A stretch of 64,000 nt of DNA from Typha latifolia (GCA_019914945.1 CM034113.1:2418001-2482000), one strand, 5' to 3'; counted from the stretch's first letter, positions 49,500 through 60,960 are shown. The notes: generated by a model from the sequence alone, not told the origin. Program-made: numbers and translations.

Positions 49500-50190
49500 A
49501 GATTTATGAATCTTGGTATGGTTATGCATGAATTAATGTCTATCAAATTGTTCTATGTGTGGGTTGTTTTTGAAAACGATGGCCCATTTGTTGTACTCTT
49601 GCCAATTTGCTATGCAAGTTTGGATTGCATCACTGAGCTCACCCACTTTACAGATGGTTTTGGAGGGAGAGTTAATTAAGATTAGATCATGAAGGAGTGG
49701 GACCATGAGCAAGATTGGGATACCCAACTCAAGGCGACCATTGCAGCTACATGATAGGGTATCTAAAAGGAACGAAACTATATGATCTTCTAAGGTATAA
49801 TGTCTCAACCTAGGATGGTGGTCAGAAGAGCTATCCAAATGGTACAAGAATATCTATAAATTTTCTCAATTCAAAAGCGCATGGGCACATAAACATCCAT
49901 ATCCATTGGGAGTCTATACCATGTGGATGGATTAAAATTAATACAAATGGGGCATTCATGAGAGTGATTATAAGGGCGGTATCGAAGCTATAGGTAGGAA
50001 TGAATGCGATGACCTACTTTGGGCCATGGTGGAGCCAACCATTAAGGAGTCAACAATATATTATGAGGTTTGAGCTCTATAGTTAGGGCTTTTAGAAGCT
50101 AAAGGCTAACGGGGAACAATTATTCTATAGACTAATGCAGAGATCTTGGTCAAAGTTTTTTGTGGGGGAGGGAATTGGACCATGGCGGCT
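49500..50190 (+). mobile_element. LINE 3' remnant with RNase H domain
   Basis: The + strand near 49920-50180 shows, across shifted frames, GWIKINTNGAF, YKGGIEAIGRNECDDLLWAMVEP, ESTIYYEV and TNAEILVKVF. This is the RNase H-like domain (RVT_3) found at the 3' end of many plant LINEs, with the D-G-A and later D/E positions partly altered (TNGA for TDGA). Frames are broken and it is inactive. Confidence 0.7.
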
Positions 50191-50199
50191 TAATTTATA

Positions 50200-51470
50200 T
50201 TTTTCTCCACCTCTCACTCTCTTATGACATTCATAATTTCTTTTTAACTTTCTATTTCTCTCAATATCTTACTCTCCTATTAATACTTCACAACTATTAG
50301 GTCTTGTAATTGGCAATTAGTGACTAAACAAAGTTGGTCATAATGTACTTTATCTAGTTTCTATTGTATGAGCTATGACATAATGTCCTATAGAGTTTGG
50401 AAGATAAGTGAAGTTGGTGCAGCAAAGATTAAAATTCGTTTGAAGAATTTTCAAACAACTTCAAACGAATCTTACTTGAGAGCTTGAGAAGATATAGCTG
50501 AGTAGTTTGTTCGAAGTTTTTTTCAAAAAAACTTTGATTATTCGAAGTCGTTGGAACAAGACTTGCTCGAGAGCTCTAAAAAATAATGCTGTGTTGTTTG
50601 TTCAAAATTGTTTGAACAAACTTCTAAGAAGATTTGCTCGAGAGCTTTAGAAGTCTTTTGAAGCAGTTTTTAATGGGTTTGTTGAAACCTGTTCAAACAT
50701 GTCAATAACAGTTCACAATTTCAATTCAAATTAGGGTTTCAGAAGCCTACCTTTTTGGGGGCTATAAAAAGAAAAGCCTTAAAAAAAAGAGACAACACTC
50801 CTTAAGACCAAAGTATCTCATTGGAGATCATTCAAAGAAGTTAAGGAGATTAATATTTTATCTTATTAGTATTTCACTATATTGAAAATTTCATTATATA
50901 TTATTTCAAGGGTGATAGAGACAAACCTACAACTTTAAGAGTCACCAAGGTTGAGTACTAAGCACGTCAAACAAAATATTGTCAAGAGAATTGTAGGTAA
51001 TAACAATTAGATTGTAAATATTTTATAACCGTTGTGGGTAATAACAATCAACTTGTTCCAATAACTTCGAACAATCAAAGTTTGTTCGAACAAACTTTGC
51101 AAACTACTCAGCTTTATCTTCTCAAGCTCTCGGGTAAGATTTGTTCGAAGTTATTCAAACAACTCGTTGGTTGATAAAGGTTTTTCATGTTAAAATCATT
51201 GTGTTTTCTTATACCCTTGTGTTTCGTATAGAACTTCTAGAGGTAATTAAATATTTTCAATAGCTTCCTTTTAACTTTGTATTTTCCTTCACTTCTCACT
51301 CTCCTATAAGGAATTCATAATTTCTTTCTAACTTCCTATTTCTTTGCACCTCTCACTCTCCTATAACTATTTTATAACATTCTTTTTAACTTTTTATTTC
51401 TCTCCACTACTTCCATAGCTATTTAACTTTCCACACTCCTATAATTATCTAAAATTTCTATTAACTTCAC
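50200..51470. repeat. CT-rich minisatellite split by a 0.9-kb insertion
   Basis: Units of the 43736-44030 minisatellite occupy 50200-50300 and resume at about 51245-51470 (CTTCCTTTTAACTTTG, CACTTCTCACTCTCCTATAA). The intervening 50300-51240 is inserted DNA. Confidence 0.65.
50300..51240. mobile_element. Insertion with about 100-bp inverted arms and TTCGAA-rich repeats
   Basis: AAATCTTACCCGAGAGCTTG on the reverse strand of 51100-51170 matches GAATCTTACTTGAGAGCTTG at 50470, and the match runs on through AGAAGATA-AGCTGAGTAGTTTG. Further direct copies start near 50565 and 50635. A TATA-like CTATAAAAAG is at 50761-50770. No coding frame. Ends and target-site duplication could not be fixed; it may be a solo LTR or a foldback element. 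Confidence 0.5.
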
Positions 51471-52139
51471 ACATGTAATCAGCCATTTCCTATAAAAAAA
51501 AACTTATATTTACATGATTTTAAATTGCAACACCTGCCTATGTTATATAACTATCCATACGCCTCTTATAACTTCTTCTCATAACAATTCAATAATTATA
51601 ATTTATGATCTACTATAAATAAATCATGATGGCTAACTTAGGGGGCTAAAAGAGAAACCAAAATTCTATACTCTTATACTTTCACAAAGCATATCAAATA
51701 CATTTACAAGGATCTAATTAACATCACTTTTCTACACTCAATGCATATTGAACAAGGAGGAGGAGGTTAAAAAAGACCACCAACAACAAAGGTGAATGAT
51801 GCATTATATTTAAACTATATAATTTTTATACCTTTTATCATTTTCATCCTTCCTTCTGAGTAAGAGTCAATACTCTAGTGTTGTTTCATTCACAAATCTC
51901 CAATCTAGATTTGAGCATATGTCCAAAAAAACATCTATTATTCCTTCTGAAAAATAATTATCTATGTTGATGTTTAAAAGATCATTCAAAACACCATCTA
52001 TAGTTTTCTAAAGTCAGAATCTTTCATTCAGGCTTCTCCCATAATCTCCCAGCAATGTTCTTACTCTCAGTTTATTCTTAATTATTTCATAGACAAGCTT
52101 CAGTTCCCTGCTCATATTCCTTAGCTGAAGGAATTCTAT

Positions 52140-53105
52140 GATTCCTAGCAAAATGCTACATGTCCCAGCTAAGACCAGAAAAGCCACTAAATTTCTTTCA
52201 ACAATTATCTGGTGGATGATTTGGGGAAATTATTTTGAAACAACAAAGTGTTAAAATGGGAAGCAAAATCTGCCACATACCTGATCTCTGAATATTATTA
52301 GAGTTTGTCAAAATTTGGAACATATTATTCTTCCTAATAAGTCTCGTCTTACTTCTCCTAGATCTATTATTTCTTCTTGTAGAAATAATAATAAGAAGAA
52401 AAATTTGCACATAATACCATGCCTTTTAACAAAATTATTTTTTACATCATTTTATTTTCACTATTTGCAAATCGAGTCTCATAATTTAACAAATTTGTAT
52501 AGCTAATTTAAGATATTTAATTTCTAAATGACTAAATACTGTTAGTATATGTTAGGTTTAGTTGTTTTGAGTTAAGTTAGTATATGTGGGTAAGTATAAC
52601 TTGACTGATGATTTCTTTTTTAATCTTTTTAGTATAATTAATATAACCTAGATATTTAGTTAAGATTAGCTAATAAATTTAATAGCGAGAGTGTTTTAGG
52701 GTTTAGTAAAATCGTAGGATATAAATCATAATTTCATTAAAAGTCAGGGTATTATATGCAAATTTCTTTAATAATAATAATATAAAACGAATCTTGAAAG
52801 AATGAAAGAGATGGGCATCATGGGAACACGAGATGATTTTAAGAGCCAAACGATTAACCCCCGCCACCACGTGATGCCAACTGCTAGAGTCACACGTCAC
52901 GGCTTGGCGGGGCCCGCAAGGTGGTATTAGAGCTGCCAGCCAATCCGGCGACGGAAAGCGATGCGAGTACGACCGGGGTGTGAATCCGGTGCAATTTGCG
53001 GGCCCTTGGTCTACCGCTGAAGTCGTCGTTATCGGGTTTAGTTGGAGTTTTCCAGAGGATCCGAAATTTACGTGGTTTATATTTATCGGACTCGGAAAAA
53101 TTCGA
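52140..53105. repeat. Segmental duplication, copy B (partner at 40690-41620)
   Basis: Same order of shared blocks as copy A. Near 52820-52880 it keeps GATTTTAAGAGCCAA and CACCACGTGATGCCAACTGC, where copy A has the tandem-duplicated MITE end. No gene was recognised in it. Confidence 0.85.
52395..52769. mobile_element. MITE with AACACCCT-type inverted ends (copy B)
   Basis: The left end AAATTTGCACATAATACC pairs with the reverse complement of the right end, AAATTTGCATATAATACCCT. AATAATAATAA flanks the element at 52384-52394 and 52770-52780, although this is low-complexity sequence. In copy A of the surrounding duplication the homologous position (AATGAATAATATAAAA, about 40880) has no element, so this insertion came after the duplication. 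Confidence 0.68.
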
Positions 53106-53298
53106 ATTACTCATGGAGTAGAAATGACTAATGAGCATGGCGGATATAGTAAGGGTGATAAATAAATTAAAAAAAATCTAAATACCTAAATCCTACCTCT
53201 TATTTGACCCTAACTTTTTTTATTATTTTATTTTTATCCTACTCCATAAAAAAATTACTCAAAACTATTCAGATAATTTGAGTTTATAGTTAATTTAA

Positions 53299-54060
53299 CA
53301 CCTCTACCGTTGGCAAGGTCTCTCATAACTTCTAATCTCCCTCGTCTATCGAGTTCTCCCCCTTTCTTGGAATCTTGACTACTTCTTCCCCTTCATCTTT
53401 ATCCCTTAAACTACAACAACCATCCACCCTCATCTCTATTATCATCTATCATCCACTTCACTCGTCACCACCACCTTCATCCCCACTATATCGTGTTTTT
53501 GTCCCAGTTGCAGTTCGAATCTGTGAAAGAAAGTTTACAAAAAGTAGATTAGGAAGTTACGGATCAATCAAACTTGGTTTCATAATTTTATGACTACAGA
53601 AGAATATTTGGTGAATATTTTCTCTCGGTTGCGCGGACTGTTTCCTACAATAAATCCAGATCTTAAAGGGATCATTTTGTAATCTATCAGGGATCCACAG
53701 GTGGAGGCATAAATTTCTAGGTATAGAATGGAGGTGATGATGGAGTGGAGATCGAGTAGTTGATTAAGGTGGCTCGACAATAGATGATGGTGGTGGTGGT
53801 GATGGTTGGTAAATGCGGATGCGATAAATGGTTGAAGGCTATGATTGGCCTACTACTATGATAAAAACCGTACGGGAGATAGAAATGGTTAAGATAAAGA
53901 GACGAAGGAGAAGAAGTAGGCCTGCCCTATAAGACTAGGGGAGTCGACGAAAGAGGAAGATTAGAAGCTAGACAAGACCTTGCCAACGAAAGAGGTGGCG
54001 CTGGTTGGTGAAGAAGGAGGAGAGAGATGTAGAGGCCGGTGGCCTAGTTGAGAGAGATGC
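53299..54060. repeat. Two LTR fragments in inverted (head-to-head) arrangement
   Basis: The left arm (53299-53690, + orientation) matches the 3' half of the LTR at 55145-56074: CACCTCTACCGTTGGCAAGG, TGTTTTTGTCCC-GTTGCA, TTAGGAAGTTAC and AATCCAGATCTTAAAGG. The right arm (about 53740-54060) carries the same text on the reverse strand (CACCTCTTTCGTTGGCAAGG, then CTTCTAATCTTCCTC). This is a long imperfect palindrome derived from two LTR pieces. Confidence 0.65.
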
Positions 54061-54422
54061 CATGGCAAAAGTCAATTAATCTTTCATTCCAAGCATGCAT
54101 AAGATACAAACCATAAGGCCCTATTTATCGAGATTAAATAAAAAAGTCTAAAAATATTTAATTAAACTAGTCTTCCTTATCTTTTCGGATTAACCCTTCA
54201 TTTTGATATAGATAGATTCTAAATCTAGAGAAGTCTTAAATACAAAATTTTTGATATTATTCAGATATATTTAGAATATTCTGTTGAATATTTTCCGTAA
54301 CTATATAGAGTTAGATTTAGCTAATTAAATAAAATCCTATCATACTAAGACTTTGACTAAACCACATAAGAATAATAAATAAAATAACTAGACTTGATCT
54401 AACAAGCCCAATGTCTTTCTAG

Positions 54423-54668
54423 GTGATCCGATCTAGTCTGAATCACATTAGAGCTATTCCACCTAAGCCAATAGGGGCTGAACCCGATGAGTCAGAAGCC
54501 GAACCGAGTACTCCTATTCTAGTTCGGATCTTAGCTAGACGACGCACTCGAGTCGAGGACGAGTTGGTGATTGAGATTTTGGTCAAGTGGCAAGGACGCA
54601 TAGTGGACGAGATGACTTGGATGCTCGAATCTGACTTTATTGACCGCTATCCCGAGCTGACACCTTAA
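54423..54668 (+). mobile_element. Gypsy chromodomain end (older element), followed by its LTR
   Basis: The + frame reads ILARRRTRVEDELVIEILVK and WQGRIVDEMTWMLE, then DFIDRYPEL before a stop. This is the chromodomain at the integrase C-terminus of a plant chromovirus (V-x-EILVKW-G block). A GGGCAAGGTGAACGGAAGCG tract then leads to an LTR start at 54697. The rest of the polyprotein is absent. Confidence 0.8.
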
Positions 54669-54696
54669 GGGCAAGGTGAACGGAAGCGTGGTGGAG

Positions 54697-55144
54697 TGAT
54701 ACGACTCAGTCTATATTAGCTTCACTTGTGACATTGGGTTCATTGGGATGAGCCTATTTATCTAGAAATAAAAGAATTTTTTGCCGGGGGGCGTTAAAGC
54801 AAGGACTGTGTTCGTACAGGTTATGAGAATGCTTGTACGCGTTCACAAAAATAGAGAACAAAATTGTGCATTTGAATAGAATCGGGCATTTCAAACGCGA
54901 TTGTTCGAACAACTGCACACGTTCGCAATGACAGAGAACTTTAATTTCGCGTTTGAATGCACTGCAGCAAAAATTATTGGTTTGTCACAGTTTTCTAACT
55001 TAATTGATGGGTCTCTACGGTGAGCCTCTATAAATATGTGGAGGAAACCCTAATTGGAGTTAATCTAATAATTGAAATCGGCATTGTGCCTTTATCTCCT
55101 TCTCTTCTTGCTCTAGCCAATGGCTCTCTCTCCCACCTCCTTTC
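54697..55144 (+). mobile_element. Truncated LTR of the older gypsy element
   Basis: Starts TGATACGACTCAG, carries GTTCACAAAAATAGAGAAC and GTTCGAA-type palindromes, and a TATA box (TATAAATATGTGGA at about 55029). Homology stops at 55144, exactly where the LTR of the next element begins, so the later element inserted here. Confidence 0.75.
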
Positions 55145-55249
55145 TGATACACTTAGTTAGAATCTTTTCTTATTGCATTAGGTGTTTATTTTTATTAAAA
55201 TAAAATTCCTATAGGTCGCGTTCGAACGCAGGTGGAGTTGCGTTCGAAT

Positions 55250-55445
55250 GCTTGTGAACCCTTATGAATACCTTGTAAACGCTTGTGAACGTCTTATGAA
55301 CGCTTGTGAAGGCCTTGTGAATGCCTGCGCTTGTGAACGCCTTGTGAATGCCTGCGCTTGTGAACGCCTTATGAACGCGTTTGTGAACGCCCGCGTTTGA
55401 ACGACTTGTGAGCGCTTGTGTCGCATTCACAAATCCAGAGAAGGG
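55250..55445. repeat. Minisatellite of GTGAACGCCTTGTGAATGCC-like units in LTR U3
   Basis: GCTTGTGAACGCCTTGTGAA recurs, with a 24-bp unit present twice in a row at 55328-55375 and looser copies on both sides. It is flanked by GCGTTCGAATGC and GCGTTCGAACGTG. Confidence 0.85.
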
Positions 55446-55550
55446 GCTTTTTGAGTGCGTTCGAACGTGATCGGGCGCGTTCAAACACGGTCGACGAGAA
55501 TCCTCTAGAATTAGGGTTTCATATTATTTTAGGACTTGTTGGCTAGCCTC

Positions 55551-55558
55551 TATAAATA
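55551..55558 (+). promoter_or_regulatory. LTR TATA box
   Basis: TATAAATA in the context CCTC-TATAAATATGTGGATG. The older LTR has the same context at 55029. The aligned sites at 16650 (CTCTAAAGGTATGGAT) and 63630 (CTCCAAATACATGG) have lost the box. Confidence 0.65.
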
Positions 55559-56077
55559 TGTGGATGTCAACCAACTTCATAATGGAATTGGATTCTTGAT
55601 TTCTTGCCTCCTATCTTCTTTCTAGACTCCTCCCTCCTCTCTCTTCACCATCCTTCCACCTCTACCGTTGGCAAGGTTTCTCCTCGCTTCTAATCTCCCC
55701 CATCTATCGAATCACCCCTCTTCTTTGGGATCTCGACCACTTTGTTCCCTCCGTCTACTTTCCTTAATCACTTCTACAATCCACCATCATCTCCATACCC
55801 ATCCATAACCCTAACATCCACTCCACCCGTCACCACCGCCATCACCCACGTTATTCTGTGTTTTCGTCCCTGCTACATTTCAAATCTATGAAGGGTGTAA
55901 ATAAAAGTTGTATATTAGGAAGTTACAGATCCAACCCAATTGGTTTCGTAATTTTCTGACTACTAGAGAATATCTGATGAATATTTTTCATCGATTGCGC
56001 AGACTAATTTCTATAATAAATTCAGATCTTGAAGGAATCTTAGCATAGCTTATCTTTGGTTCCAGATCTTATCAAAT

Positions 56078-59000
56078 TGGTATCAGAGCCTAACAATTGG
56101 TATCATAGCAGGCGAACATTAGACCTCCATTAATGGTTGAAACAAGGAAGATGACATCAACAAGGAGACCTATGGAGAGCACACCGACAAGGGAGGACTC
56201 AATGCACGATGATCCTAACCGTGAGGTCGATTCCTTTGGAGCGACCACGACAGGACCAATTCAACCAACATCCTTAGGTTCGAATATGGATAAACTAAGG
56301 GGCATGTTCCAAACATTGTTTTATAGAGTAGACAACATATAAAAGGATCACAATGAATTCAAGGAATATGTTGTGAATTGATTGGGTTTGTCATCTCCTC
56401 GACGACAAACATAGTTTCAAGAAAGACCAACGGTGGGACTCCAGAGAACCGATACCTCACAGGTCCAGGTGCGTCATATGAGTTTCAATGATCCCCTCTT
56501 ACCTATGCCTTCACATCATCCCCCATCTCAATTACAAAACCCAAGACCGGCGGTGGTGGAACCCGAGAGGCGTGCGGCATCGATGCACTTCGTCGATGAG
56601 GAGGATTGGCACTATGAGGATGAGGTTGATCCCTATGGAGATGGTGATGGACGTGCTCGAGGATTTAGCGAAGGTGATCAACATGCACAAAGGTTTAGAC
56701 CTGAACCTAAGATCTTTCGCGAACCCGACAATGCTATTCGGGGGAGAACCACACATTTGGACTTTCCAAAATTCCAAGGTGGTGATCCAACGGATTGGGT
56801 GTTTCAAGTTGAACAATATTTTAATTGTCAAGGGCGGAAGATGCAAAACTCCAGATGGCAAGGTTCCACCTCCAAGGAACGGCATTGCATTTGTATAGGT
56901 CGATTATTCGTGGTGGTGGATTTACGAGATGGATTGACTTTTGTAGAAGGATTACATGCAGATTTGGGACAGCAGCATATGAAGATTTTTCTGCCACATT
57001 AAGCAAGATGGTTTAAAGGACTACCGTATTGGAGTACTAAGCTGAGTTTGAAAGAGTTAGTAGTTGTTGTGAGCCACTGTGGCCCGAACGTACATTGATG
57101 AGTACATTTATTTCAGGGCTGCGAGAATAGATACAAGCGGATGTTCATGCTCTATGTCCTACTACTCTTGAGGAGGCCTTTGAGAAGGCCGTGAGGATGC
57201 AACAAAAGCATAGGCTCTAAAGATAGCAGCGAAAACTAATTGGGGCAATCGAGATGGGTGGTTTGCACTTAGAACGCCAGCTAGAAATTCTATGGTTTCA
57301 AAAACAGCGGCTGCGACTACTTGACCACGACCACTTTTGAGACCTTCAAATGTTAGAGGAGGCACAAGACCCCCCGTTCGAACTCTCACACCTGCCCAAG
57401 TGGAGGAGTGAAGAGCAAATGGCATTTGCTTTCGATTTGATGAGCGTTTCACCCTCGGTCATCAGTGTTCTAAACCGATCGGGAGTATGATGCTTATCGA
57501 TGGTCCTGAGGAGGATAATAAGGTAGTTGATGATGGAGAGTGTCCAGAGGAGACCCATGAGGAGATTGTGGAGGAGGGCGTGGAGGAGGATAACCATGCT
57601 GAAATATCGATACATGCATTTTCGGGTACTTTCGCACCGAGGACGTTACAAGTAGACAAACTCGTTAGAAAGCATTGTGTGCACATCCTCATCGATTCGG
57701 GGAGTACACAACTTTCTAGACGAGAGGCTAGTGAGGAGATTGGGTTTGAATGCTCAACTGACTACGGGGTTTGACGTTGCTATTGGAGATGGCACAAAGC
57801 TTAGGGCGGAGAGCTTATGTCGCCGAGTCGGTATACGGGTGCAAGGACACGACATCATTGCTGACTTGTATCCGTTGGCGCTACGGGGAGCGGACATTGT
57901 CCTTGGTGCTCATTGGTTACAAAGTTTGGGACCCGTCACATTTAATTTTCGAAGCATGTGGATGAAATATAAACAAGGAAACAAAGATATGCAGCTTGAT
58001 GGTGTTTGGACTTTGCCGATTCCTACGATGCAGCCTATGGTGGGGCTGCTTGGTGCGTATGATTTGACCTATCTTCTTTAGTTAGGACCAGCAGGAGATG
58101 AGCCTCAAACGAGTTCAGATACTATCATTGAATTGTCTAATCTATTAGATAACTTTTTTGGACTATTTGAGGAGCCATAGGAGTTGCCACCGAGGAGAGC
58201 TGCGGACCATCGCATAGAGATTGTACCCAGGGCTGCACCGGCGAACGTGAGACCATATCGGTATCCACATGTGCAAAAAGAAGTTATCTCAAAGATGATA
58301 GCTGAGATGTTGGAGCAAGGCCTTATACAACCGTCATAGCTCATACTCATCCCCCGTGCTTTTGGTGCGAAAAAAGATGGGACATGGCATTTTTGTGTCG
58401 ACTATTGAGCACTAAACGCTATTATCGTCAATGACCGGTATCCTATTCTGGTTATCAAAGAGTTGCTGGACGAGCTTGCAGGGGCGATTATATTTAGTAA
58501 GCTTGACTTGAGGGCCGAATGTCATCAAATTAGAGTTTACTCGGCGGATGTGCACAAAACTACATTTCAGACTCCGGACGGGCATTATGAGTTTCGAGTG
58601 ATATATTTTGGCCTCTCTTACGAAGGTATGTCTTAGTATTTTTTGATGATATTTTAGTGTATAACATAACTGAATTGGAGCATTGGTGGCATTTGGAGAA
58701 TGTGCTGAATTTGTTAGAACAAAACCAATTAAAAATCAAGAAGTCCAAGTGCCTATAGGGAGTACCGAAGGTGGAGTATTTAGGCCACATTATTTCAACG
58801 GATGGTGTAGCGGCAGAGCCTCAAAAGGTTGCATGTATGACTGCTTGGCCTATTCCTACTACTACTACCGGATTGAGAGAATTTTTGGGGCTGACTAGTT
58901 ATTATCGTCGATTCATTGCCGGATATGGCAAAATCGCTGCTCCTCTCACTTCTTTGTTAAAAAGGACTCTTTTAGATGGACGGATGAAGCCACTTTAGCC

Positions 59001-59936
59001 TTTGAAAAATTGAAAACAGCAATGACGACGACACCCATTCTAGCGCTACCGGACTTCACCAAAGAATTCATTGTTGAGTGTGATGCATCGAGTGTTGGCA
59101 TAGGAGCAGTACTAATGCAAGAAAGACGTCCTATTGCCTATCTTAGCAAGGCTTTATCGCAAAAATATCAGCAATTATCGACTTATGAGAGAGAGATGTT
59201 GGCAATTTTGCATGCGGTGTCAAAGTGGAGGCCTTATTTGATCGGTAGACGATTCATTATCCGAACCGATCAAAGGAGTCTTCCATACTTTATGGGACAG
59301 CGCATACACACTCCGGCACAGCAACGATGGGTCACAAAATTGCTGGGGTATGATTATGAAATTCAATACAAGAAGGGAATGGAAAATAGAGTGGTGGATG
59401 CACTATCACGCTAACCCAATACTACCGAGCTTGCAGCCCATTTATCTCCTACCTTTCTCTTCCTTGATGAGCTGAGGTATGCATGTACATCTAACCCAGA
59501 TATTTTGAGATTGTTCTAGGAGGTGATGGATGATCTAGAGCGCCATCCCAAGTTGGAGAATCGAGGCGGTTTGCTGCTGGACTGCGGATGCATTCAGGTG
59601 TTGGAGTGTATTGGTCCGGTTGCATATCGTTTGGAGCTGCTAGAGGGGTCGAGAGTGCACCCTGTCTTTCATATTTTATTATTAAGAGAGCGCATTGGAG
59701 ATCATGTGATTGTTGGATTGATTCTACCGGAGCTATTGGAGGAGATAGAGATCGTAGAGTCAGTTCGAGTACTTGCTAGATGCCGCCGACGACATGATAC
59801 CAAATTGGAGATGGAGATTTTAGTTGAGTGGCTTGGCAAGCCATCTGATGAGGCGACATGGGAGTTGGAGACTGATATCTTGGAGCGTTTCCCTAACTTT
59901 TTACTTTGAGGGCAAGGTGGGGGAAGCGTGGTGGGC
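56078..59936 (+). mobile_element. Younger Ty3/gypsy element, internal region, degenerate with deletions
   Basis: After the primer-binding site (56078-56089) comes gag from about 56133 (LDFPKFQGGDPTDWVFQVEQYF; later FHLQGTALHLYRS and TLSKMV). Protease has HILIDSGST at about 57682-57708 followed by a frameshift and GADIVLGAHWLQSLGPVTF. Reverse transcriptase (58240-58960) has AKKDGTWHFCVDY and [11 protein letters not shown], with about 70 residues missing at 58620. RNase H (59010-59414) has VECDASSVGIGAVLMQ and ends ENRVVDALSR. Nearly all of integrase is deleted between about 59530 and 59590, leaving the linker GPVAYRLELLEG and a chromodomain (LEMEILVEWLGKPSDEATWE). Many stops are present, so it cannot move by itself. 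Confidence 0.88.
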
Positions 59937-60020
59937 TGATACACTTAGTTAGGATCTTTTCTTATTGCATTAGGTGTTTATTTTTATTAAAATAAAATTC
60001 TTGTAAGGTCGCGTTCGAAC
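59937..60020 (+). mobile_element. 3' LTR stub of the younger gypsy element
   Basis: The first 84 bases repeat the start of the 5' LTR (TGATACACTTAGTTAGGATC and onward to GGTCGCGTTCGAAC) with about three differences. At 60021 the sequence changes to MULE transposase. The other 850 bases are deleted. Confidence 0.85.
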
Positions 60021-60960
60021 TCCATCAATACAAGCATTAAAACATACGGAGAACCTTTGAAATCTGTTTTCTATATCATCAACATCAAATTTTATCACAC
60101 TCCTTGAGTTCCTCTCAAACAATCCTTTATGTAATGTTGGTATTTTTAGAAATGATTTCTCTACATTGTCAAATATTCTTTCTATAGCAATCTCTCTTCC
60201 CTTCCATAATTTGCCATAACTCAAACCATGATATGCATCCTTCATCCTTCATTTTAGCACATTCCTAAACTTGGCTCAAGCCGTATCCAATTATCTAATT
60301 GGCTTTCGCTATCTTGTTACTACAAATATCACTTACCTCACAGGTATGTGCTCATTTTATTGATATCACTTGTATTATTGTGCCACCTAACACAATATAA
60401 GCATATAGTCACCATAGGCACTCTTGTTATGCACATCTAACGGTAACTCTGCTAGACTCATTGTTCATGTACATTGTCTCAAAATGGTGAGTTGCAAAGT
60501 CTTTCAGTGCATATCTAGATTTGTTGGCATTGTCATATGTTACACCAACAACCATCGACGAATCATTATTTTGTTGCTTATATTTTTGCTCTCTAAAATC
60601 TCTATCATCTAAAGGTGAGTTATCATCATTATTGTCACTATTATGTCTTATATCATCGGAAGACTCTGAATGTGAGACACTATTAAAAAATTTCATATCA
60701 TCACCAAACATATCATGCACATCTACCATTGGTGGATTGTCATCTTGATTGTAAGAAGCTTGTGCTCCTTCACATATATCATCATTTTCATTATTGCATT
60801 TCTTCTATATCAGCATACATATCTACATACACTAATAATACACAATTATTACATATTTTTCATAATATCATTATCATTTTTCAAAATGATAAAGGAATGA
60901 TGCAATGCAGGTGACATGTAGCATAGATAGTTGACCACATGTCCTTCCATATTAGCTTTG
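60021..60960 (-). pseudogene. MULE (MuDR-type) transposase fragment
   Basis: Read from right to left, 60729-60430 encodes an Asp/Asn-rich leader then ALKDFATHHF and ESSRVTVRCA, the MuDR N-terminal DNA-binding region. After a break (60246-60430, with frame stops), 60245-60021 encodes YGKLWKGREIAIERIF and FERNSRSVIKFDVDD, then RFQRFSVCFNACIDG, the segment just before the DDE catalytic core. The core should continue at lower coordinates but is cut at 60021 by the gypsy LTR stub. The fragment therefore lacks catalytic residues. Confidence 0.72.

Larger units (their letters stand above)
55145..56074 (+). mobile_element. 5' LTR (930 bp) of the younger gypsy element
   Basis: Starts TGATACACTTAG and ends TTATCA, with the primer-binding site TGGTATCAGAGC three bases later (56078-56089). 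U3 holds a GC-rich array of CTTGTGAACGCC-type units (55250-55440) and GTTCGAACG palindromes. TATAAATATGTGGATG at 55551 is the likely core promoter. The reverse-strand open frame at 55209-55484 with HKAFTSAGI repeats is a product of the array. Confidence 0.85.

Noticed and set aside
55209..55484. 91-residue reverse-strand frame with HKAFTSAGI repeats
   Set aside because: It is the translation of the U3 minisatellite of a retrotransposon LTR; the repeat structure explains it fully.
60427..60729. Stand-alone Asp/Asn-rich gene
   Set aside because: The end of the frame matches the N-terminal region of MuDR-type transposases and is collinear with the next transposase segment at 60021-60245.
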